This document shows, piece after piece, positions 1-12,100 of a DNA stretch of 64,000 nt (position 1 is the stretch's first letter; each line of letters opens with the position of its first letter). Both the position numbers and the translations under genes were made by a program. Below the pieces are notes generated by a model. The model was given only the letters and a program-made list of their open reading frames with translations, had not been told where the DNA came from and did no database searches. The stretch comes from Castanea sativa (taxonomy: Eukaryota; Streptophyta; Magnoliopsida; Fagales; Fagaceae): the NCBI RefSeq assembly GCF_040712315.1, contig NC_134017.1, forward strand, positions 56,046,636 through 56,110,635, in the 5' to 3' direction.

Positions 1-1633
1 AAAGTGAACGACAAGTGTATGATGTTAGGGCCTATAAAAAATGTGTGGTTCTCGGTGGATTATTGTTAACTTAACTGATGAACTCTTTTTGCCATTCACT
101 AATCAAAAAAAAATCTAATTAGTGTCTTACTCTATAATAAGAAAAAAAAAATTGTAAAGTATAAAACTTAGGTACAATATTTAGGTATTGTTCTTCATAT
201 GATAAAAGTGTATTTTTAATTAAATATAACCAAATAGCTAAATCCTAAGAGAATGAACCTAATAAACAACACTTAAAAACCTATTTGGTCAAAAATTTCT
301 AATATCGTTATTTAAATATTATAAAAATACATGTAAATTAAAAAGTGATTTAAAAAAATGTCTCAATATTTAAATACTAAAAATTATTTTTAAAAATCTA
401 AGTACCAAACAACTTCTAAAATATTATACTTAAATTTTGTTCAAATTACCGATTAGACTCTTAAAATTTAAATTTTTAAAATTTAAAAGTATTTAATTTT
501 TATCAGTACGATTTCAGAATTGAGAATTTTTCTAATTTTTACAAAAAGTGTGTGACACTAGAGTTTTGGCTGCCCTTGGTCCTGCTCAACTGTATTCTAC
601 ATGACATGGCCCCCACTCCTACTCCCTGCTATCTAACAAACGGATAACCAGTCTGACATGACAACCGCTTCTTCTCATGCATGCTGCTTCTTCCCAATAT
701 CCGTGTCGTGATCGCGTAACACACTACACAGCCAGCGCCAGGGGAGTATGAAACGGACAAAACAACTGGGCCCAGTCAAGTAAGTAAAGTTAGGCCATTT
801 GCGAAATCAGAGCCTCGTAAAAAAACAACAAAAACAAACGGTCAAAAACTATACAAGTTTGTCGGCAGCGCCACGTGTCTACATCCGAACTTTGCCTATA
901 CTCGATTCTGCTCTGCCACGTAGTGAAAATTGGATAAGCTTCTTTTTCGTTTTTTGTTCCCGGCGTTTCCTCAAAGCTGCTACCAAGTGACCACCAGTCA
1001 CTCGAGTAAGTAGAAGTTTCAGATACTCGCAACGTGTATGTGCCACGACATCGTTTTTTCCACAACGTGTCGGCATGACCATTTTTGTGTGTAAATGTAT
1101 CGTTGTAAGTAGCTATCTGTAAGGTACGGTCAGATTTAATATGGGAATGAGAAATGGATGTCCATGTCCATTGATTCAGCTGCCCACTAATCTAGTACCA
1201 AATTGTTGAATAAAATTTTTTTTTGGGTCACAATTCTTACGTGATAAATTGTAAATAGTTAACTATTAATTAGAAATAAATTTATTATTTTTTTTTACTA
1301 ATTATACTCTATTAAGTTACAATTGTACTAAAAAGTTGTGAAAAATTACATAGTTTTAGACTTTTTCTCCAAAAAAATACACAATTCTTGTCATAAGTAA
1401 AACGGTTTATATAATAGATTATGAGTAGTTGAAAAGTAGTAATGAATTTATATAAAAATGGCAAATAATTAATTACAATTTGTCACGAAGAATAATTATA
1501 GTAAAAATTGTAAGTTTGTATAGGATACTATAATTATTTTTTTGATAAGCATATGATACTAGAATTATTATTATTATTATTAAATTATTTTTTGGTGAGA
1601 ATATGATTCATTAAAAACTAAGAAACAACATTC
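1..1633. other. AT-rich spacer, no supported gene
   Basis: I see no gene here. Positions 540-1080 are richer in GC than the surroundings and contain several ACGTG-type words, but the short open frames there overlap on both strands, match no family I know and show no splice structure. The rest is A/T homopolymer runs. Confidence 0.6.
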
Positions 1634-1862
1634 TCAGTACAGAGTACAGACCCTATTAAAAAACATCCCATTGAGGTCATCCTCAACAACATCAATTAAG
1701 TCCATAGGCGGACTATCAAAGGTAGAAAAATTAGCATCTAGACAAAAGCTTATCCTAGCAAGACTATCCGCACATCTGTTTGCTTGACGGAAGCAATGCT
1801 TAATACAAACCTGGGGTATGCTAGAAATCAATAGCCTACAATCATCCAATAAAGGAGATTTG
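1634..1862 (-). pseudogene. LINE remnant: end of an RNase H-like domain
   Basis: On the minus strand about 71 codons read as the end of the RNase H-like domain found at the C terminus of plant non-LTR retrotransposon polyproteins. The diagnostic stretch has the pattern H-C-F-R-Q-A-N-R-C-A-D-S-L-A-R, followed by F-D-S-P-P and an acidic D-L-N-G segment before a natural stop. No reverse transcriptase lies upstream, so this is a 5'-truncated LINE copy, as is usual for incomplete target-primed insertions. The left end lies in A/T-rich sequence and I could not define a target duplication. A host RNase H-like protein fragment is the alternative. Confidence 0.6.
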
Positions 1863-2768
1863 ATGTTGTTAACATATGAAGAATTATTGATGATGATAAG
1901 ATAGAATTATTCTTTTCACATGAAAGAGGAACCCTTATTTTTCCTTTTTTTTGAGAAAGTTATTTTTCCTTCTAAAATGTCAAAACTAACATTTTTCGGT
2001 TTTATTCGTAGACCACTTATGAGTTATGACTTATAGATATGTATCCACACTTTCAATCTTGATATTGAATTTGAATTATGAATGATATAGATGAATTGTA
2101 TCGTGATTCTTTGCATTTAAATGAATGAAAGTTCTTCTCAAAAAAAAAGAATGAATGTTACGGTCGTTTTTTTTTAAAAAAAGGTTGAATTATGAAAGAT
2201 AATGAGTGTCAACATTAAATGATACTTTTTTTGGCATTCAATATTTATTTTTAATATTTTTTATTCTCGTACAATGTTAAAAAAAACACACACACACACA
2301 CATTTAATTTTGACTTTCCCAAAAAAACGATTGAGTAAATATACCAAGAAGTTATTATATTAACCATCTATGTAGTTATGTTTTATTTGACAACCTATTG
2401 TGATGGAGATAATTTTCTACCTTTTGATACGAAGGGTTATAGAACTTTTACTTACAAATTATAACTTATAATAACTTATAAGAGTATTCACAATAAAACA
2501 TCTAGAATATATATTTTTTTTTTTGAGAAAAAAATATCTAAAATATTTAACTTTTAGCAACTCAAAACATTACTTTATTTATTTTAACAATCCATTTTAT
2601 AATATACCCTTAAGCAAATATTTTATATTAACATTTAATTCATTAAAATAATATAAATAACACAACAAAATAATATATCTAACACAATAACTAACAACCA
2701 CAATTATCAATACATTAAAATACTTTTTTTTTAACACTCTACATTAAAATATTATTTTTTGTTTTAAG
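1863..2768. other. AT-rich spacer
   Basis: No gene is seen. The stretch holds A/T tracts and a short CA run near 2287-2302. The segment from about 2475 may be the left part of a MITE whose central hairpin is at 2769-2815 and whose right end is near 2926, but the terminal repeats are too weak to fix. Confidence 0.5.
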
Positions 2769-2815
2769 TTTTGAGCTACAGTGGGCTGCAATATAGCAGT
2801 CCACTTTAGCTCAAA
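2769..2815. repeat. Hairpin, probable MITE core
   Basis: Two arms of about 19 bases (GAGCTACAGTGGGCTGC-type left arm, 2770-2789; its near-complement at 2796-2814) flank a six-base loop. Stems of this composition inside A/T-rich DNA are typical of plant MITE centres. No coding content. Confidence 0.55.
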
Positions 2816-3037
2816 GTTAATTTTTTTTTAACTTTAAGTGCATTGTTGCGGCCACAGTTTTGAAGAGTTGGTTGCCAAATTGATTTTTTTTTTTTGTCAA
2901 TTTAACAATCTCACTGGATGCCCTAACAGACTTTTAATTTCTAGTTAATGCATTATTCTTTACTACAACTACTACTACAGTACTACCTACCATAAAAAAA
3001 AAACTACTACTACCTAAAAAACACTACATTCAATTTA

Positions 3038-3210
3038 CCATGAATTTTATTGATATAAATAACGGTTATATCAATAAAATTGATATGATTTGATTACATG
3101 GCTCAATTATTGAGCCATGTAATCAAATCATATACATGGCTCAATTATTGAGCCATGTAATCAAATCATATCAATTTTATTGATATAACCGTTATTTATA
3201 TCAATCATGG
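3038..3210. mobile_element. Nested palindromic MITE with TA target duplication
   Basis: The whole 173-bp segment is an inverted repeat. It starts CCATGA and ends TCATGG, and is flanked by TA on both sides (3036-3037 and 3211-3212), as expected for Tc1/mariner-type MITEs. The arms share TTGATATAAATAACGG, then a shared block of about 40 bases. Inside, a 23-base palindrome (arms CATGGCTCAAT, single-base centre) occurs twice, separated by about 15 bases, so several alternative hairpins can form. The left arm has a few extra bases near 3044. No coding potential. Confidence 0.75.
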
Positions 3211-3777
3211 TATTTGATTATTTATTACTCTAGGCTGTCCCTTTGTTGCCCTATTAGTGAGGCTATTTCAAGTTTATAGCTTCAATAGATAACGAGCTAC
3301 GGTTACTTCAACTTCAATTGATAACAGCTGACATGACAACTGACCAAATCACCCTATTGGCAAATGATTTCTTGATACTTATAAGTTATAATCCTCATTG
3401 ATTCATTGTTATGACATATAAGTTATAACGTTACTAACAGGTGGCACTAATATCATTGGGAAAAAAAAATCTTTGATGTTTTCAGTTTTAACATCACCTG
3501 TTATAAATAATTGAGAATTCTCGTTTAAAGTCATTAAATTTAATCAGTTTCATGAAATACAAATACTCCAATTGAAAATATCTGATTGGATTAATTACTA
3601 CCAATTGAAAATATTAAATTGATTTTTGAAATGAGAAGTTTTAGAGACTAGGATGAGCTTTCTTTCTTTCATTTATGAGTAGTTCAAGTAAGAATAAAAA
3701 AATATTCCATCACACCCATCCTTAGTGTTCAATTTTTTTTTTTACCAATCAATCATATGTTAAATATTTTTTTTCCT

Positions 3778-3958
3778 GATAACTTAATAGTTGGAGAGAT
3801 GAAATTTGAATCCTAAACATTACCATTGAAAACACTAAAAAATACTAATTAAATTACAAGACTTTGGATGATAATTTGATAGTTGGTGAATCGAATATTT
3901 AAAACTTTAGACGTTTTTATTAAAAATAACAAAAAATTTCAATTAAATTACAAGACTC
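3778..3958 (+). repeat. Diverged tandem duplication, unit about 92 bp
   Basis: Unit 1 begins GATAACTTAATAGTTGG at 3778 and unit 2 begins GATAATTTGATAGTTGG at 3870. Both end with a shared AATTAAATTACAAGACT-type block. The middle is diverged, so the duplication is old. Confidence 0.65.
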
Positions 3959-4372
3959 TTAGCTTAGTATTCTTGCATGGTATATCAAATCACATAAAGA
4001 ATTCTTCTTAAATAAAAAAAAAGTCACATAAAGAATTCATATTATTATTTATCGTTTCTCATAAAAAAAAAGAAAAAAAAAAAGAGTCATGTAATAATCT
4101 GTACTGTGTATCCAAGAGTTAGACCTATATATTATTGTAAGTTTCTTCAAAACATTCTCCCCTCTCGTCATGTGTGTTAAAAATACTTAGTATTCTTAAA
4201 AAAAATTATCATTAAAAAAATGTTGCCATTTTCTTTTTTAACACGTTTCACTTCGGCCCTTTTTCATCATTGTAGACTTGTAGTTTATTTTATTTTGGAA
4301 CCCTGCACTTTTTTGCCCTCTTTTTGAAATATTCATTACTCATTTCATGTATTATTTGCAACCGCGTGCGTG

Positions 4373-4406
<34 letters not shown>

Positions 4407-4421
4407 CACACACACACACAC
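4373..4421. repeat. Compound CA/TA/CA microsatellite
   Basis: A (CA)n run passes into (TA)n and back to (CA)n with no interruptions longer than one base. Confidence 0.9.
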
Positions 4422-4573
4422 CCAGTACATAGAATTTGACCTAAGTTTTGATTTTCAATTTCAAGATTTTTTTTTGTTAAGGGCATATTTTATGTAGTTG
4501 GCAAATTCTTTGACAAAATGCACTTTATTTGTATTTGGATAGATTTAGGATGTCTTAAATACTTCAAAGAATA

Positions 4574-5461
4574 TGTTGTTCAAGTTCAGTATTAAAGTCA
4601 TGAAGATTGGACCAAGAAACAAGTGAAGAAAATGTGTTTACTAAAGCTGGACACCTATTAGACACCTGCTCAATAGCTTTTTGACTGATAGCTATCTATC
4701 GAGATTTAATGAGGCTCGACACCTGCTATCTATCAAGGTATCTATCGAGGTTACAGAAATCAAAATTTTCAAATCTGATTTTTGGGCCAGGCTTTTGTAT
4801 TTGTGTAGGATTTTTTTTCTCACAACCCTAGACATATATAAGACTTATTTTAGAGGCTGTCACATAAGAAAATACAAGGAGAACATATGCAAAAGGTGAC
4901 CGAAGTCTTATTCTCTCAAAAAGAAGCTACTGCGTCTTTGTGCCTTAGGGTTTTGTAACCAAGTGCTTCTTGATCTTCATTGTTGATGAAGTGAAGAACT
5001 TTGTATTCAACATTCTTCTTTCTCAAGTTGGTGAGTGAGTCACGTATTGGAATTCGTGCAAAGGAGTTAGTCACGTACTGGGATCCGTGCATCAAAGGGT
5101 GGCGTTTATATATTGAAGAGTTCAGAGGTTCTGAAGCGGTAAAATGTTTCTACTGTGAGTTCATCTACGCGGATTGTAGAGTCTAAGGACAAAAGTTTTG
5201 TACTAGATTTAAAACTTCTCTTTACTATAGATGATTGCTTTTCGGGAAGGTTTCCCTCCAGGTTTTTTACTGTGAAACTAGTTGGTTTCATTGGTTTTCC
5301 TGGTTCATCATATCTTGTCTTATTTATTTTTCCGTTGCACTTAGTTTTGACATGATATTGATATTTGTTCAGTTTAACAAGTTTTATGTATAATAAATCT
5401 AATTAACAACTTGGGTTTAAAACTTGTTAATTCTATCAACCAGTGTCTAAATTTCCCAACA
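4574..5461 (+). mobile_element. Probable degraded solo LTR
   Basis: The segment starts TGTTG and ends CAACA, a perfect 5-bp terminal inversion of the kind LTRs have. A TATATAAG box lies at about 4835-4842, and the sequence after it looks like an untranslated leader rather than codons. No primer-binding site or gag follows, so if it is an LTR it stands alone. I found no matching 5-bp target duplication (left GAATA, right CCTTC), so the ends may be wrong; a start at 4551 (TGTC) is also possible. Confidence 0.4.
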
Positions 5462-6835
5462 CCTTCATTTTATACAGCATTTGTATAAGGACTTAATTGT
5501 TTTTGTTTTCATTATAAATGAAATTGTAATGAGTTGTTTCATTATTTTTTCTTTCATCATAGTTTGTTTGTTTTTTTTTTTTTTGGTGTGAGAAAACTAA
5601 TTATATAATCTATATGGAGGATTGGATTTTCTATCAATTGATTCATTCCATATTTACTTTAGCAAGCAAGCAAAATGGTAGACACTAGACAGCAGTTATG
5701 TGTGTTTGAATGAACTTATATATTTTTATTGACTTAATTTACTTAAAAAATAAGTGGGGTAAAAAAAAAAATTGTATCTAAAAAAAATTGAGACTCAAAT
5801 ATTTTTTTTTAAAAACCTATCTATAATTCAATTAAGTAGGAAAATAAGGTTATCCTAAACAGTTGTTTTTTTATTGGCATTTAAAAGTTATTTATGTTTA
5901 TGAAAGTTGAATTTTATGAGGAAAGCCACATTATCCTGCTCCCCTTGAATGAAATGTATGTCATTATTCTCAATCCCTCCGGGCGGTATTTGATGGTTTA
6001 AAGCTCCATATGATTGAAACAGTAGGAATCAAGATCTTGGTGGCTATACTTCACCAATAGTGACATTTGGATTTGGGTGGATCGAAACTATATATGTAAA
6101 ATTGTAAATAGAAGAAGTGCTTGATTTTCTTATCATTATTGTTTCTTTATATATAATGCAAATCAATTAATAAAATCCCTATCATTTCTCTATTTTTTTC
6201 TTTAAAAAAATCTGTGGTGGAAAATTGTAAGAATAAAAAAAGAACCCCCTAAAAGAAAAAAAAAAAAAAACCCTTAAATCCTGTGTGCTAAGAGGTGATA
6301 TTAGGTGTTTCGAATGTATGCATCCTTCCACTCACACGAGGACATACATCCGAAATACGGTATATTTTCTTGTGTGCTAATAAGTTGTTGTGGTCATGAA
6401 TATTCCATTAGTATTAACTATTCTAAAACAGATATGGTAGTATCTTTTGATTAAGGTATATTTTAATGGGAGTACATGAATGTTTCACCCATCACGAAGA
6501 TCTAAACAAGATCTAAACAAGTATCCTATTCCTATATACAATGTAACTCATTTTTAACTCATCCTATAAAAATATTGAATGTTTGTCTTGTGCCAAACGC
6601 TTTTGTAGGTGGATTAAATTTGGAAAAGAGATGGGACTGTAACAATGACTTCGATGGTGATTGAACGGTAGTGGATCTTATCTTATTGAAAAAGAGAAGC
6701 CTCAGTTCAACCCTGTTGGTCAGAGAAGCTTTCATGGTTAAGTCAGTAAGCTAGGGAAGAGAGTAAGATATAATAATATAACAAACTAATAGTTCTAGAT
6801 ATCTGTTTGAAATTTGTTTATTTTGTTGAAATTGA
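5462..6835. other. Spacer, no supported gene
   Basis: No gene is seen. A short imperfect hairpin near 6307-6355 pairs TTTCGAATGTATG with CATACATCCGAAA around a loop of about 25 bases. Otherwise the stretch is A/T-rich and structureless to the eye. Confidence 0.5.
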
Positions 6836-6965
6836 AATTTTTTTTTTAAAAGTATATAAAGTTAAAAAATAGCTGAAATAGTACAATAGAATCCATAAAT
6901 AGTATCAAAAAATGCAATGAGACTCATGAATAGTATCAAAACAAACTAAATAGTAACAAGCTAGA
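6836..6965 (-). repeat. Inverted copy of the 7138-7490 repeat
   Basis: Words such as CATGAATAGTATC and AATAGTACAATAGAATCC are the reverse complement of the GATACTATTTATGGG/CCATTGTACTATTTC blocks in the downstream pair. It is a fragment of the same MITE-like family in opposite orientation. Confidence 0.6.
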
Positions 6966-7137
6966 GCTCTTGCTTATCTTAATAAATGAAATGAGATGTT
7001 TTCAAAGGAAAATCACCCTCAAACTAGGTTGTATGCCCGCCTGTTAGGAGATGTGTCTCAAAGTAGCAACCCTAATTTGTATGCCATGAGACAAATCCAA
7101 TAGCATTGGAAACTTCTTTAGAGGATGATCACACTGA

Positions 7138-7490
7138 TCGTGCGTTTGGCTACAAATTAAAAAGTCAGCTTATTTTACTATTTTGTTTTTTTTATACTAT
7201 TTATGGGTCTCATTGCACTTTTTGATACTATTTATGGGTTCCATTGTACTATTTCAGTTAACTTTTACTTTTATTTACAGTACTTTCAGCAAAAAGTTTT
7301 CAGTTTCAGCAAAATAAGCCGATCCCAAATAAACCCTGAGTATGCGTTTGACTCCAAATTAAAAAGCCAGCTTATTTAACTATTCAGCTTGTTTTTGGTA
7401 CTATTCATGGGTTCTACTGTACTATTTTAGCTAATTTTTATTTTTATCTACAGTACTTTTAGCAAAAAATTTTCAGTTTCAGCAAAATAA
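7138..7490 (+). mobile_element. Tandem pair of MITE-like elements
   Basis: The first copy begins GTGCGTTTGGCTACAAATT (7139) and ends near CCAAATAAACCC (7337), giving GCGTTTGG/CCAAATAAAC terminal inversions. The second begins TGCGTTTGACTCCAAATT immediately afterwards and is truncated at about 7490. Both share TTTTCAGTTTCAGCAAAATAA. No coding capacity; a nonautonomous TIR family is the likely class. Confidence 0.6.
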
Positions 7491-9107
7491 ATGAATTTCT
7501 GATAGGAAGATATCTCATGATTCTTCGTCATAAGTTAATTTTTTTCTATACTAGGCTATTTGGCCATTATGCTCAATTATGGTCCTTGGTAAATTTTTTG
7601 ATCACTAGTAGTGATTCACTAGCCATTGTCCTTAGACTGTTTCTATTATTTTTGGATTGTAGGCCTAACCTCCCACATCGTTAGAGTATTCATATAAGTA
7701 GATGTAAAATAGCATAAGCTCCAAATTTTGCCAACTAACCCCAATCACTCGTATTAGCTTATGCATCTATTTTACTACAATACATGTGCAAAAATATACA
7801 CCAGCACTATTGTTGTGCATTTCTTCTTCTCAAAAAAGGAACAAAGATCCTAGAAAGTTGGTTGGCAACCAATTATTATAACACAGATCAATCTTTGTTA
7901 TTATAATATGTGACATAATTAGAAAGCGCATAATAAAGAATGATTACACTCGTAGAATGATTACACTCATAAGCCAGATCAACCATAGGCTGCATCCCAT
8001 GACCAGCTTGCATGACCTAGTTGATATATATTTTTTGTTGTTCCTTCTTCTTCCTTTTATTGGGGTCAAGCAAAATGAATCAATTTATTTAATTTTTTGG
8101 CTAAGTGGTAAATAATGCAGCCACCTACAACAACTTAACTCAATTCATTTTATTTTTATTTATTTTTGCTTGAAAGGAAAGATTTAAGCACAAGACTACA
8201 CAAGCAAAGATTAAGAACCCCATTTGACCTTATCAACATATAAACCAACATCCTTTGTTTTTCTTTCACTACCTCACCTGAGCAGAACCAATACCAACAG
8301 CAACAGTTGCTTCATGTATCAGAAAGTCACTTTATTTTATTTTATTTTATTTATAATAATTGTTATTTTTTATGTGTGTGAGAATCAGAATTACCCCACC
8401 ATATCTCAGAGCTCACATGCCCATTGCTCACATTTGGCCCATAAAAATAGACCTATCGTCAATTGTTATAAAAGGCCATCCCAATTGATTATCAAAAAAT
8501 GCCATCCCAGTTTTGTCCTTTTAAAGTCACCTTTTTTTTTTTTTTTTTTTAATTATAAGGAAAACTTGTCACCTCTCTCAACTCTCTGTCCCCCCCTGCA
8601 TTATCAATCTCGATCCATATCCATTTCGACAGTACTCTCTCTCTCTGTGTCCAATGCGTGTGTGGGTGAGCTTTAAAAGAATGAAAACGGAAAGACAAAA
8701 ACTTTGAAATGAAACATTGAAAGAGCAAAGCAAAAGCTTTACCCCACAACCAGCTAATCACTCCTCCAGATATTTATTACACACCTTTTCTCTTTCAAAC
8801 AACCAAAAAAAAAAAATTGCATAATTTGCATTTTTATCAAAAACGTAACTACCAACCAATCTTCATTCACAATCACATTATTTCCTTCTTCATCTCCTAA
8901 CGGTTACTTTTTGCATTCTCTCTTTCAATGACCCCATTAACCCGTTCTTTCCATTTCCATTCCCATTCCTATATGCTTATTCTCCACTCCTAAATATACC
9001 TTCTATTCACAGTTTCACTCGCTCATTCAGTCACTCACGCCTTTGAGAGAGAGAGAGTTCTGGCATAAACTGAGAGAAAAAAAAGAGCTTGTTAGAGAGA
9101 GACCCAG
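7491..9107 (+). promoter_or_regulatory. Upstream region and 5' UTR of the ERD4-like gene
   Basis: No gene is seen. The last 350 bases change to pyrimidine-rich sequence (CT runs near 8635-8650 and 9000-9060) and then to GAGAGA stretches just before the ATG at 9108, which is typical of a plant promoter-proximal region and leader. A weak TATA-like TAAATATA lies near 8991. I found no ACGTG box, so dehydration control through an ABRE is not visible in the proximal kilobase. Confidence 0.4.
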
Positions 9108-12100
9108 ATGGATTTTAGTTCGTTTTTGACGTCCTTAGGGACATCCTTTTTGATATTCGTGGTTTTGATGTTGTTGTTCGCATGGTTGTCGAGTAAGCCT
9201 GGGAACAGCGTGATTTACTACCCGAATCGGATCTTGAAGGGTTTGGATCAGCATGAAGGCGGGCCCAGGACCCGGAACCCGTTTGCGTGGATCCATGAGG
9301 CTATGTCCTCAACGGAACAGGACGTTATCTCCGCCTCAGGATATGACACTGCTGTCTACTTTGTGTACTTGAGCACTGGTTTGTCTCTGTCTCCCTCTCT
9401 CTCTCAATTTCTCTGTCACTTTCTGCTTGTAGTTTTGGTAAAGTTCTAATCTTGTTGTTGTGCTTTTTCATGGATTTAAAAAAAAAAAAAAATTTTGAAA
9501 ACTATAATTGTATTGGGTTGATGTAATTCTAGTTCTGGGATGTCATTCTTTGGAAACAAAATTTTTTTTTTTTAATGAAATTTTTTTTTTCCTCCTTTTT
9601 GAAAAAAGTGGGTGGCTTTTAGATGTTGTCATACTTGTGGGAAATGATTTTTTTTTTTCCTAATTTTAAGTAAGGATGTTGTTGCAATTGATATTTATGG
9701 AGAAGTCAAGAGGGTGCTCATATGTGGAAAGACATTTAATGTTCTAAATTTGATTACAAGATATAGCCCTTCGATAATTCCCCACAATATTGTTGTTTGA
9801 CTGTTGAAATTATTTGCAAGTTTTACTTATCAAAAAAGAAAAAAGAAATCAGTTGCAAGCTTCACACAAATATTGGGGGATCTGTATTGCTATTTGTGGG
9901 AAGTGACTTTTATTATTTATTATTTTTGTAATACCTTTTTTTGAGAAAGGATGTTGTTGCAATTGATACTTATGGAGAAGTCAGAATGTGCTCATATGTG
10001 GAAAGACATTTAATGTTTAAATTGGATTACAAGATATTACCTTTTGATAATTGCCCACAATATTGTTGCTTGACTGTTGAAATTATTTGCAAGTTTTACT
10101 GATCAAAAAAGGAAAAAGAAAAAGAAAAAGAAATTATTGGCAAGTTTCACACCAATATTGTGGATCTGTATTGCTATTTGAGGAATTGGAATGACAGAAA
10201 AGATTGTACAATGCAACTTTTTGTAAGTAATTTTAAAACCTTCAGTTTGTGGTTATATTAGAGAGCGGACTTGGTGTGATTGCAAGTACCCTCTGCCCAA
10301 GCTATGTGTAGTGGATTTGGTTTCGAGAATCAGTCTCTCTAAAATTAGGGGTAAAGCTGCCTATCAACCACCTTTCCCAAACTTCACAGAAACAAGAATC
10401 TTTTATATTGGTTACAACATATAGTGTTTGGTTATATTATTGTCTTTTCAAATGAGAAAGCGATAAAAGAATTTCATTAGTGGTTAATAGAATCTTTCTT
10501 TTTTGAGAGGCACTATGTGCAGAGCCTCATCCATTCAAATCGCACAGTAATCACCCATGTGGACATGTCTAGACAATTTATGTGTCACTATATTCGTTTC
10601 TGGTTTTTCCATGAGTAATGCTGTGCCTCCTCAGCACCTTTCTGATAAGGTTTGCATCCTCATTGATTAAGTCCTTAGAAGAGAAGTTAGGCTTTGCGGA
10701 CTGTAATACATTAATTAGAGATAGACTGATGCAAGTGTGTTGTAAGGGAAAATACTATGATGGAAGAGTGAAGGCTGAATCAAGAGAAATTATAGTAATT
10801 TGGCAAGATTACCTATTGGAACTTGCTTGAAGAGTTGAAATGATGTGTTTAGACTTTTAATTTGTGTAATTTTAAGGATGTGCTAGTTCATCTTGGTACG
10901 ATGGCAAGTTGTGGGTTTAAGTTCGGAAATCAGTCCCTCACCCAAAAAAAAAAAAAAAAAAAAAAAAATTGTGGATAAGGATACTTATCATGACCTCTCT
11001 CAACCCCCACAAAAGTGGGAGCCTTGTGCACTGGGTACAACCTTTTCTTTTTTAATGTTCCCAAGAGCTAGTTAATTGACTTAATTCTGTGTAAAAGGCC
11101 TATATAAGAAATCTCTTAACCTATTAATCTGGAGAAACACAAAAAAATTCTTATATTCTCTTTTTTTCAATTAATCTGCAGTGTTGGGAATCTTGGTTTT
11201 ATCTGGCTTAGTGCTGCTGCCAGTTCTTCTACCAGTTGCTGCCACTGACGATGGTGTAAAGACTGCCTCAACCACAAGCAATGGGACTTTTAGCGACCTT
11301 GACAAGTTATCCATGGGAAATGTTAAGGTATTCCACACTACCTTTCATAATCTGGATCGATAATTCTATTTCTTTTATTCTCTCAGTACATTAGGTTAGT
11401 AAGTGATCAGGATGGCTTAGATTTATTAGACTTGTCAAAGTGCACATGGTAAATTATCTTAACCACCAAATAATATCTCATACATATCAGATGAATATGT
11501 TCAGGGGCACAATTTGCAGAGCTGGTGATGCTGAATATATGATCTCTGTGTCATGCTATTCAACTAATATATCGTTTCTTGATGAATCCAAGCTATTAAT
11601 GGCTTTCTATTTTGTTTGTTTAGTTAGCTATCTATGCCTGTTCATGTCTTCTGAATGCAGTTTTTCGTGTTTCTTTGTAAATACAGACGCAGAGTTCTCG
11701 GTTGTGGGCATTCATGTTAGCCACTTATTGGGTTTCATTTGTCACATATTTCCTGCTATGGAAGGCTTATAAGCATGTCTCTGGACTGAGAGCTGATGCT
11801 CTTATGTCTCCTGAAGTGAGAGCAGAACAATTTGCCATTCTTGTTAGAGACATACCTCCAGTCCCCGAAGGTCAAACAAGAAAAGAACAGGTTGATTCAT
11901 ACTTTAAAAGGATCTATCCCGAGTCGTTCTACAGATCAATGGTGGTCACAGACAACAAAGTGGTGAGGCATTGAGTTGCTCTGTATACTTTTTTTTTGTG
12001 CATTAATTTGACCGTTAAATATTGCACAGTTCTCATAGAAATTTACTTTATCATAATTTCTCAGCTTTTAATGATACTAAATTATTAATATAATACATGG

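Larger units (their letters stand above)
3211..4573. other. Spacer with small repeats
   Basis: No gene is seen. It contains a diverged tandem pair at 3778-3958 and a mixed CA/TA microsatellite at 4373-4421, both listed separately. The remainder is A/T-rich. Confidence 0.55.

Noticed and set aside
790..1082. Overlapping open frames on both strands in a GC-richer patch
   Set aside because: Three mutually overlapping frames, no recognisable family, no splice signals with adjoining exons. More likely promoter-like or spacer DNA.
8224..8676. Open frame of 150 codons upstream of the ERD4-like gene
   Set aside because: Composed of low-complexity Phe/Ile/Ser codons and T runs, immediately upstream of the gene's leader. 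No domain.
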